Assembly: GCF_001668575.1 (NCBI RefSeq) | Contig: NZ_LZMD01000033.1 | Location: 1-64,000, forward strand | DNA from: Mycobacterium sp. 1164985.4 | GTDB taxonomy: Bacteria; Actinomycetota; Actinomycetes; Mycobacteriales; Mycobacteriaceae | Direction: 5' to 3' | DNA: 64,000 bases | Shown here: piece by piece, positions 57,892 to 64,000 of the stretch | How the letters are laid out: the number at the start of each line of letters is the position of its first letter | Position numbering within the stretch: position 1 is the first letter of the stretch | The notes under the pieces: generated by a model | Told to the model about the DNA's origin: nothing | The model's database searches: none | The model's input: the letters and a program-made list of their open reading frames with translations, nothing else | Made by a program: the position numbers and the translations under genes

Positions 57892-57954
57892 CCGCTCGCG
57901 GCTACTGCCGAATCAGCCGCTCGCGGCTACTGCCAGATCAGCCGCTCGCGGCTA
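57890..57954. terminator. Three tandem 25-bp hairpin repeats between ephD and the aminopeptidase gene
   Basis: Copies start at 57890, 57915 and 57940; each contains the palindrome AGCCGCTCGCGGCT, able to form a short GC-rich hairpin. The array covers the ephD stop and the last codons of the convergent aminopeptidase gene, so it could stop transcription from both sides. There is no T-run, as usual for mycobacteria. Confidence 0.6.
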
Positions 57955-59458
57955 TATCCTCCAGGACCGCGAACATCGTCCGCGTCGGCACACCCGTGCC
58001 GCCCTTGCCGGTGTAGCCCCACGGGCCTGACGTGTTGTACGCCGGGCCCGCGATGTCGATGTGGGCCCACTGCACGCCCTCGCGCACGAACTCGCGTAGG
58101 TATGTGCCCGCGACCAGCATCCCGGCGAAGCGGGACCCGCTGACGTTGGCGAGGTCGGCGACCGTCGACTTGAGGTCGTCCTTGAGTTCCTCTGGCAACG
58201 GCATGGGCCAGGCGTTCTCGCCGACGGCCTGGGAAATCCTCGCCACCCGGTCGCGGAACTCGTCGCTGCCCATGACCCCCGGTGTGCGGGAGCCCAGCGC
58301 GACGGTCTGCGCGCCGGTCAGCGTCGAGGTCTCGATCAGGTAGTCCGGTTCGTCCTCGCCAGCGCGCACGATCGCGTCGGCCAGGATCAGCCTGCCCTCG
58401 GCGTCGGTGTTGAGCACCTCGACCGTGATGCCGCCGTACTGGGTCAGGACGTCGCCGGGACGCTGTGCGGTCGCCGACGGCATGTTCTCGGCCATCGGCA
58501 CCGTGGCGATGACGTCGATCGGCAGCTTCTGCTTGGCGGCCAGCACCACCGTCGCGATGACGGCCGCCGCGCCGCCCATGTCGGAGGTCATGTGGTGCAT
58601 GTTCGCCGCGGGCTTGATCGAGATGCCGCCGGTGTCGAACGTGATGCCCTTGCCGACCAGCGCGACCTTCTTGCCCTTGCGCTTGGCGCCCTTGTGCGTC
58701 AACCGCACCAACCTCGGCGGCCGCGACGACCCCTTGCCGACGCCGATGATGCCACCGTAACCGGCCTTCTCCAATGCCTTCTCATCGAGGATCTCGACCG
58801 ACAGTCCAGCCGCCTCACCCAAAGCCTTTGCGCGCCGGGCGAACTCGTCGGGGAAGAGGTGGCTGGGCGGCGTGTTGACGAAATCGCGGGCGGTGGCCAC
58901 CGCCGTCGCGATGTCCGCCGCACGCTGCGCGGACTCCTTGGTGGCCGACTTGGTGTCGGGGGCCAGCGCGGTGATCTCGCGCAGGCCGGCGTCCTTCGGG
59001 GCGGTCTTCTCGCTGCGGAAGTCGCTGAACCGGTACGCGCCCAAGATCAGCCCCTCGATCGCCGCGGTCAGGTCAACACCCGACAGCGTGGTCACCACCG
59101 ACCCGGTGCCGTTCAGCGAACGGGCGGCGACACCCGCGGCGCGGCGCACCGCGTCGGGTGAATAGCTGTCGCGCCGCTTGCCGAGCCCGACCGCCAGCAC
59201 GCTGCCCACCGGGAGCGACGGCGCCACGACACGCGTCACCTGCTCGATGCCTGCCTTGGCGCCCAGCGCCGCCAGCGCGGTCTCGATCTCGGCGACCGCA
59301 GAGGTGTCGAGGAACGGGCTGGCCAACACCCTCGCCGAGGAGTCGTCGTCACCGTTGACCACGGGCACGATCAGCACCGAGGCGTCGACCTTGCGTTTGG
59401 GCAGCGAGGAGCTGACGGTGACGGTGGGGGCTTGGTATCCGGGGGTTGCAGGGCTCAC
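57938..59458 (-). CDS. pepB: Leucyl aminopeptidase (M17)
   Basis: A 506-residue zinc aminopeptidase of family M17, releasing N-terminal amino acids in the cytoplasm. Marks: [16 protein letters not shown] (Lys and Asp ligands), [11 protein letters not shown], and the signature [13 protein letters not shown] with metal and catalytic residues. The GTG at 59458 gives normal length. It lies 17 bases downstream of the cyclase gene; a TANNNT box (TAGGGT) eight bases before the start may serve it on its own. Rv2213 position. Confidence 0.93.
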   Translation of the reverse strand: MSPATPGYQAPTVTVSSSLPKRKVDASVLIVPVVNGDDDSSARVLASPFLDTSAVAEIETALAALGAKAGIEQVTRVVAPSLPVGSVLAVGLGKRRDSYSPDAVRRAAGVAARSLNGTGSVVTTLSGVDLTAAIEGLILGAYRFSDFRSEKTAPKDAGLREITALAPDTKSATKESAQRAADIATAVATARDFVNTPPSHLFPDEFARRAKALGEAAGLSVEILDEKALEKAGYGGIIGVGKGSSRPPRLVRLTHKGAKRKGKKVALVGKGITFDTGGISIKPAANMHHMTSDMGGAAAVIATVVLAAKQKLPIDVIATVPMAENMPSATAQRPGDVLTQYGGITVEVLNTDAEGRLILADAIVRAGEDEPDYLIETSTLTGAQTVALGSRTPGVMGSDEFRDRVARISQAVGENAWPMPLPEELKDDLKSTVADLANVSGSRFAGMLVAGTYLREFVREGVQWAHIDIAGPAYNTSGPWGYTGKGGTGVPTRTMFAVLEDIAASG

Positions 59459-59475
59459 GAAGCCCAACCCTAGCT

Positions 59476-60567
59476 TCAGGAGCCGGGGTGCAGGTCGTAG
59501 GCCGTGACCGGGCCCTCGAACCCCTTGAGCGTCAAGGGTTCCAGAGGGGTCGCGGGGTGGCCGGGCAGCGCATCGACCACGTCGCCCGCGGCGAGGATCT
59601 GGCCGGGCGCCGCCGCGCTGACCAGCCGCGCGGCCAGGTTGACCGGGGTGCCGAAGTAGTCGCCCCCGAGCGCGAGCACCAGGCCGTACCCGAGCCCGGC
59701 GCGCACGCCCAGGCCGCTCTCGCGGGCTCGCGGATAGTCGATCAGGTCCGTCGCCGCCTGGAGCAGCTGCTCCGGGTCGGAATTCACCCACATCACCTCG
59801 TCACCGATGAACTTGACCACCCGGCCCCCGTCGCCGTGCACCACGTCGCTCACCGCGCCGCTGAACTCGACCAGCAGTTCGGACAGCTCCGTCGGGCTCA
59901 GCCGCTGGGTCAGCACAGTGAACCCTGACAGGTCGGCAAACCCGACACCGCAGGTCACCACCGCCGATGAGTCGTGGATGACGTTCTCGAAGTAGGCCCT
60001 GGCGCTGGTGATGTGGTGGCGCCACACCGAGTCCATCAGCGCCGAGATGCCGGGCACCAGCTCGGCGACGGCGCGGTAGGCCCGTGCGGTGGTGAGCTCG
60101 TCGTGGGTGTGGGTCATCAGCAGGTCCGGCTGTGCGAGCCGGATCATCGATCCGCTGGCCTCGGCGAGGCGCGCCATCGTCGCACCGATGATCCGCAGGA
60201 AGTTGAGCGCGGCGCCCGGGCCGGTCACCGCGCTGATCGTCCGCCAGGACTGCAGTGCGTCGACGTCGGCGCTGCTCAGCGCGGGCACGTCGGGGTCGGC
60301 GGCCCGCAGGCCGAGCGCCTGCCAGGCGTGGGTGAGATCGGCGAGCGACACGCCGAGCCGCTCGGCGGCCGCCCGCAGGGTGACAGTGGGCGGGCCAGAC
60401 CACTGCAGGACGTCACCCGCAAGGCCGAAGAGCCGGCCCCGTCGTTCGGCCTCGACCATGTCCTCGGCGGTGAACCCCAGCGAGTCGAGGTAGGCGATCA
60501 GACCTGCCCGGTCGTGGGCGTCGGCGATCCCGGCGGCTTGCAGCGCGTCGAGATCGACCACCTGCAC
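59476..60567 (-). CDS. Class III adenylate cyclase
   Basis: A 363-residue cytoplasmic nucleotide cyclase. The N-terminal 180 residues form a helical regulatory domain, homologous in position to the pH-sensing region of Rv2212. The catalytic domain has [15 protein letters not shown] (metal Asp), [12 protein letters not shown] (Lys and second metal Asp) and [19 protein letters not shown] (transition-state Asn/Arg). These support cAMP synthesis. Starts at GTG. Divergent from gcvT with 39 bases between. Confidence 0.92.
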   Translation of the reverse strand: MQVVDLDALQAAGIADAHDRAGLIAYLDSLGFTAEDMVEAERRGRLFGLAGDVLQWSGPPTVTLRAAAERLGVSLADLTHAWQALGLRAADPDVPALSSADVDALQSWRTISAVTGPGAALNFLRIIGATMARLAEASGSMIRLAQPDLLMTHTHDELTTARAYRAVAELVPGISALMDSVWRHHITSARAYFENVIHDSSAVVTCGVGFADLSGFTVLTQRLSPTELSELLVEFSGAVSDVVHGDGGRVVKFIGDEVMWVNSDPEQLLQAATDLIDYPRARESGLGVRAGLGYGLVLALGGDYFGTPVNLAARLVSAAAPGQILAAGDVVDALPGHPATPLEPLTLKGFEGPVTAYDLHPGS

Positions 60568-60592
60568 AAGTGTGCCAACTGAGCGTCCCCAT

Positions 60593-60598
60593 TAGGGT
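60593..60598 (+). promoter_or_regulatory. -10 box of gcvT
   Basis: TAGGGT (TANNNT), eight bases before the GTG at 60607; nearly leaderless. No room for a glycine riboswitch upstream. Confidence 0.4.
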
Positions 60599-60606
60599 GG
60601 ATCGGC

Positions 60607-61701
60607 GTGACGAACGTGTTGAAGGGCCCGCTGGAAGACCGCCACCGCGAACTCGGCGCGAACTTCGCCGAATTCGGCGGCTGGCTGATGCCCGTCTCGT
60701 ACGCGGGAACGGTCAGCGAGCACACGTCCACCCGCAACACCGTCGGGCTTTTCGACGTCAGCCATCTGGGGAAGGCGCTGGTGCGCGGACCGGGCGCCGC
60801 CGAGTACGTCAACTCCGCGTTCACCAACGATCTGCGCCGCATCGGCCCCGGCAAGGCGCAATATACGTTGTGCTGCAACGACTCCGGCGGGGTAATCGAC
60901 GATCTGATCGCCTACTACGTCTCCGACGAAGAGATTTTCCTGGTGCCCAACGCCGCCAACACCCCCGCGGTCGTCGCGGCGCTGCAGGAGCGGGCACCGG
61001 CCGGGCTCACCATCACCGACGAGCACCGGTCGTATGCGGTGCTGGCGGTGCAGGGGCCGAAGTCGGCCGAGGTGGTCGGCGGGTTGGGGCTGCCGACCGA
61101 CATGGACTACATGGGTTACGCCGACGCCGAGTTCGCCGGGGTGCCCGTGCGGGTGTGCCGCACCGGTTACACCGGCGAGCACGGTTATGAGCTGCTGCCG
61201 CCGTGGGACCAGTCGGATGTGGTTTTCGACGCATTGCTCGAGGCCGTCACGGCCGCGGGTGGCGAGCCTGCCGGACTGGGCGCGCGCGACACCCTGCGCA
61301 CCGAGATGGGCTATCCGCTGCACGGCCACGAACTGTCGCTGGATTTCTCGCCGCTGCAGGCCCGTTGCGGATGGGCGATCGGCTGGCGCAAGGACGCGTT
61401 CTGGGGTCGCGACGCGCTGCTCGCCGAGAAGGAGGCCGGACCGCCCCGGCTGCTGCGCGGACTGAAGGCCGTCGGTCGGGGAGTGCTGCGGGCCGACCTC
61501 ACGGTGCTCGACGGCGACCGGCCCGTCGGGGTGACGACATCGGGAACCTTCTCTCCCACACTGAAAGTCGGCATCGGGCTGGCCCTGATCGACACCGCGG
61601 CCGACATCGCCGACGGGGCGCGCGTCGCGGTCGACGTCCGGGGCCGCGCACTCGAGTGTGAGGTGGTCAAGCCGCCGTTCGTCGAGGCGAAAACCCGCTA
61701 G
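60607..61701 (+). CDS. gcvT: Aminomethyltransferase GcvT (glycine cleavage T protein)
   Basis: A 364-residue T protein that transfers the aminomethyl group from lipoyl-H protein to tetrahydrofolate. Marks: [53 protein letters not shown] and [20 protein letters not shown] with the catalytic Asp in ARDTLR. It starts at GTG. Its partners (gcvP, gcvH) are not in the window. Rv2211c position; ilvE follows 22 bases later on the same strand. Confidence 0.95.
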   Translation: MTNVLKGPLEDRHRELGANFAEFGGWLMPVSYAGTVSEHTSTRNTVGLFDVSHLGKALVRGPGAAEYVNSAFTNDLRRIGPGKAQYTLCCNDSGGVIDDLIAYYVSDEEIFLVPNAANTPAVVAALQERAPAGLTITDEHRSYAVLAVQGPKSAEVVGGLGLPTDMDYMGYADAEFAGVPVRVCRTGYTGEHGYELLPPWDQSDVVFDALLEAVTAAGGEPAGLGARDTLRTEMGYPLHGHELSLDFSPLQARCGWAIGWRKDAFWGRDALLAEKEAGPPRLLRGLKAVGRGVLRADLTVLDGDRPVGVTTSGTFSPTLKVGIGLALIDTAADIADGARVAVDVRGRALECEVVKPPFVEAKTR

Positions 61702-61711
61702 CGCCCGGATA

Positions 61712-61717
61712 TACAAT
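61712..61717 (+). promoter_or_regulatory. -10 box of ilvE, leaderless arrangement
   Basis: TACAAT, close to the strongest mycobacterial -10, ends six bases before the ATG at 61724, so ilvE should have its own leaderless transcript despite following gcvT closely. Confidence 0.65.
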
Positions 61718-61723
61718 CGCTGC

Positions 61724-62842
61724 ATGACTGACGGCCCCCTCGAGTTCACGGTTGAGCGCAATGCGAACCGGGCGAGCGATGAGGTACGGGCGTCAATCCT
61801 GGCCAACCCCGGATTCGGCCGGTACCACACCGATCACATGGTCTCGATCGACTGGCACAAGGACGGGGCCGAGGGCGAGGGTTGGCACAACGCGCGCGTG
61901 ATCCCGTACGGCCCGATCGAACTCGATCCGTCGGCGATCGTGCTGCACTACGCGCAGGAAATCTTCGAGGGCCTCAAGGCCTACCGGTGGGCGGACGGTT
62001 CGGTGGTGAGCTTCCGGCCGGAGGCCAACGCGCGCCGGCTGAGGTCCTCGGCGCGCCGGCTCGCGATTCCGGAGCTTCCCGAGGACGTTTTCATCGAGTC
62101 GCTGCGCCAGCTCATCGCCGTCGACGAGCAGTGGGTGCCGCCCGCCGGGGGCGAGGAGTCGCTGTATCTGCGGCCGTTCGTGTTCGCCACCGAGCCCGGA
62201 CTGGGTGTGCGGCCGGCGACGCAGTACCGCTACATGGTCATCGGTTCGCCCGCGGGCGCCTACTTCAAGGGCGGCATCAAGCCGGTCAGCGTGTGGCTGT
62301 CCTCCGAGTACGTGCGCGCCTGCCCGGGTGGGACCGGCGCCGCCAAATTCGGCGGTAACTACGCCGCTTCGCTGCTCGCGCAGGCCCAGGCCGCGGACAA
62401 CGACTGCGACCAGGTGGTGTGGTTGGACGCCGCCGAGCGCCGCTTCGTCGAGGAAATGGGCGGGATGAACCTGTTCTTCGTATTCGGCAGCGGTGGATCG
62501 GCACGGCTGGTCACGCCCGAGCTGAGTGGCTCCATTCTGCCCGGGGTCACGCGGGATTCGTTGCTGCAGTTGGCATCCGACGCGGGCTTCGCGGTCGAGG
62601 AACGCAAGATCGACGTCGACGAGTGGCAGAAGAAGGCGGCCGCCGGCGAGATCACCGAGGTGTTCGCGTGCGGAACGGCCGCCGTCATCACGCCCGTCGG
62701 CACGGTCAAGCACGCCGAGGGCGAGTTCAGCATCGCCGACGGCGGGCCGGGGGAGATCACGATGGCGCTGCGCGACACATTGACCGGTATTCAGCGCGGC
62801 ACCTTCGCCGATACGCACGGCTGGATGGCCCGACTCGGCTGA
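61724..62842 (+). CDS. ilvE: Branched-chain amino acid aminotransferase IlvE
   Basis: A 372-residue PLP fold-type IV aminotransferase for leucine, isoleucine and valine. Marks: [14 protein letters not shown], the PLP Lys in [15 protein letters not shown], and [15 protein letters not shown]. In mycobacteria it also makes methionine in the salvage pathway. The start is supported by a -10 box six bases upstream. Rv2210c position. Confidence 0.96.
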   Translation: MTDGPLEFTVERNANRASDEVRASILANPGFGRYHTDHMVSIDWHKDGAEGEGWHNARVIPYGPIELDPSAIVLHYAQEIFEGLKAYRWADGSVVSFRPEANARRLRSSARRLAIPELPEDVFIESLRQLIAVDEQWVPPAGGEESLYLRPFVFATEPGLGVRPATQYRYMVIGSPAGAYFKGGIKPVSVWLSSEYVRACPGGTGAAKFGGNYAASLLAQAQAADNDCDQVVWLDAAERRFVEEMGGMNLFFVFGSGGSARLVTPELSGSILPGVTRDSLLQLASDAGFAVEERKIDVDEWQKKAAAGEITEVFACGTAAVITPVGTVKHAEGEFSIADGGPGEITMALRDTLTGIQRGTFADTHGWMARLG

Positions 62843-62864
62843 GCCGGGCCACCCGCACCGCACG

Positions 62865-63191
62865 TCAGCCGATCAGGCTCTCGTGCTCGGGGCAGTAGGA
62901 CGCGATCGAGGCGCCGACGAAGAACGCCGTATCCTCGAAATCCAGCTTAGTGGTACCGGAGACCGCGTCCACGGCGGCCGCGAGGTCGCCGCCCCCGTCG
63001 ATCACAGCGCAGGCGTCGTGCGCGACGCTGATCGCCTCGGAGTCCGACGGTGGCTGGATGCCCTGCCGGCTGAGGACATCGATGAACGTGTCGTCGACGG
63101 TGTTGGCCGCGGCGGCGCCTGCGGTCACGACGGCTGCGATGCCCAGCGCGCCCACGGCGGCGGCAATGGTGATGCGGCTCAGATCGAACAT
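62865..63191 (-). CDS. Secreted DUF732 protein
   Basis: A 108-residue exported protein: signal peptide ending AAAA (about residue 29), then a DUF732 domain with DDTFIDVLSRQGI, AISVAHDACAVIDGGG and a closing Cys (SYCPEHES), the two Cys probably forming a disulfide. DUF732 proteins are small helical secreted proteins typical of mycobacteria, of unknown role. AAAGGAAG lies before the ATG. Confidence 0.82.
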   Translation of the reverse strand: MFDLSRITIAAAVGALGIAAVVTAGAAAANTVDDTFIDVLSRQGIQPPSDSEAISVAHDACAVIDGGGDLAAAVDAVSGTTKLDFEDTAFFVGASIASYCPEHESLIG

Positions 63192-63288
63192 GTCGGGCTT
63201 CCTTTCGATGGAGGGTTCCTTGCGGTACCGAAAGGCTCCGACGCCGTCCTTGGCGGATTCTTGGCGACTTCTTGGAGTCCGGCGCGGC

Positions 63289-64000
63289 TCAGCGGATCGC
63301 GAGCCCCAGCGCCGTGACCGTCATCGTCACTTCGATCGCGGCGCCGAGCACGTCGCCGGTGATGCCGCCGAAGCGTCGCACACAGTGCGCCACCAACAGC
63401 GCGCCGCACACCAGGCCCGCGGCGACCGCCAGCGGCCCCTGCCAGGGCCGCGGACCCGCGAGGACGGCGAGCCCGGCGACCGCGACGATCCACGCGCCGG
63501 CCACCGCCACCGGCTGTGTGCCCGCGACCCGCGCGCCCAGCGCGCTTCCCTGTGCTGCGGGCACACCCCTGCGGCAGGCCAGGACCGCGGCGACGCGGCC
63601 CGCCATGACCGCGACCACCAGCCCGGCGGTAGACAGCCCGGCGAACGTCAAGGCCTGCACCAGGAGCGCAAACACCACCGCGGCGACTCCGAACGGGCCT
63701 GCGGAGCCGTCGCGCATCACCTCGAGGGCGCGCTGTGGGGGGCCGTAACACCCCAGGCCGTCGGCCGTGTCGGCCAACCCGTCGATATGCAAGCCGCGGG
63801 TCGCACCCACGATGACCGCCACCGCGAGTACCCCGGCCAGCGGGCCCGCCCCGAATGCCCACGACGCCGCCCACACCACAGCCGCGGCCAGCCCGCCGAG
63901 CACCGCGCCCGCCACCGGCAACGCCGTCAGCGCGCCGCGCCCGATCGCAGTCGTGCTGCGCACCGGTACCACGGTGCCGAACGCGAAAGCCCCTGCAAGT
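63289..64000 (-). CDS. cobS: Cobalamin synthase CobS, 5' end cut by window
   Basis: A membrane enzyme that joins adenosylcobinamide-GDP and alpha-ribazole in the last step of cobalamin synthesis. Visible: [30 protein letters not shown], the family signature with several Asp for metal binding, and six or so membrane segments. The reading frame continues to the window edge with [13 protein letters not shown], the usual N-terminal sequence, so only the first few codons are missing. Rv2208 position. Confidence 0.93.
   Translation of the reverse strand, partial: LAGAFAFGTVVPVRSTTAIGRGALTALPVAGAVLGGLAAAVVWAASWAFGAGPLAGVLAVAVIVGATRGLHIDGLADTADGLGCYGPPQRALEVMRDGSAGPFGVAAVVFALLVQALTFAGLSTAGLVVAVMAGRVAAVLACRRGVPAAQGSALGARVAGTQPVAVAGAWIVAVAGLAVLAGPRPWQGPLAVAAGLVCGALLVAHCVRRFGGITGDVLGAAIEVTMTVTALGLAIR

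Noticed and set aside
57890..57954. Possible CRISPR array
   Set aside because: Only three units of 25 bases with the palindrome and spacer repeated together; no variable spacers and no cas genes nearby.
60568..60606. Glycine riboswitch upstream of gcvT
   Set aside because: Only 39 bases separate gcvT from the divergent cyclase gene, too few for a riboswitch, and a -10 box lies eight bases before the start.

Overview
This is high-GC chromosomal DNA from a mycobacterium, most likely a fast-growing Mycolicibacterium. The evidence is the mycobacterial gene families present (haemophore MHB domain, LpqN-type lipoprotein, WS/DGAT acyltransferase, EphD fusion, DUF3052, DUF4191, DUF732, 13E12/DUF222-HNH), frequent GTG starts, and many promoters with a TANNNT -10 box 6-8 bases before the start codon. 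From ahpE to cobS the core genes run in the order I recall for M. tuberculosis Rv2240c to Rv2208, so symbols rest on both protein content and synteny. The synteny is from memory and was not computed.

Layout. (1) 1-1.8 kb: lipoprotein, DUF3052, ahpE, tRNA-Val(UAC). (2) 1.8-7.6 kb: an accessory segment starting at the tRNA 3' end and ending near an imperfect copy of that end at 7540-7566. It holds two small secreted proteins, a BASS transporter and a four-gene operon built round a DyP-type haem peroxidase. (3) 7.6-11.6 kb: PutP symporter with a tandemly duplicated 3' end, a membrane protein, a VOC protein, an MpaB-family protein. (4) 11.6-18.6 kb: cobD, SURF1, ptpA, ptkA, cobC, Nif3-like, zinc-ribbon protein, RNase H/phosphatase fusion. 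(5) 18.6-25.7 kb: accessory genes including a redox regulator/reductase/methyltransferase group, a frameshifted 2OG-Fe(II) oxygenase, a DUF222-HNH gene and secreted proteins. (6) 25.7-32.5 kb: RNase P RNA, CYTH-CHAD protein, enoyl-CoA hydratase, panB, WS/DGAT, caeA. (7) 32.5-38.8 kb: a repeat-built secreted protein, then a TetR/thioesterase/VOC operon divergent from an SDR/sulfotransferase/DUF1214 operon. (8) 38.8-47.9 kb: glnA2, glnE and glnA1, with an accessory thioesterase, F420-type oxidoreductase, asparaginase and DoxX between glnE and glnA1. (9) 47.9-55.6 kb: RDD protein, amidohydrolase, DUF4191, lipA, lipB, TIGR01777 protein, dlaT. (10) 55.6-64 kb: ephD, aminopeptidase, class III cyclase, gcvT, ilvE, DUF732 protein, and cobS cut by the window edge.

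Functional links. lipB and lipA make and insert the sulfurs of lipoyl groups that dlaT carries on two lipoyl domains; gcvT belongs to the glycine cleavage system, which also uses lipoate. GlnE can adenylylate GlnA1, which has the target tyrosine, but not GlnA2, which lacks it. cobD, cobC, the C-terminal half of the RNase H fusion, and cobS all act late in cobalamin nucleotide-loop assembly. ptkA and ptpA are a kinase/phosphatase pair. The least understood part, and the best candidate for an undescribed system, is the DyP operon at 4.1-7.4 kb.
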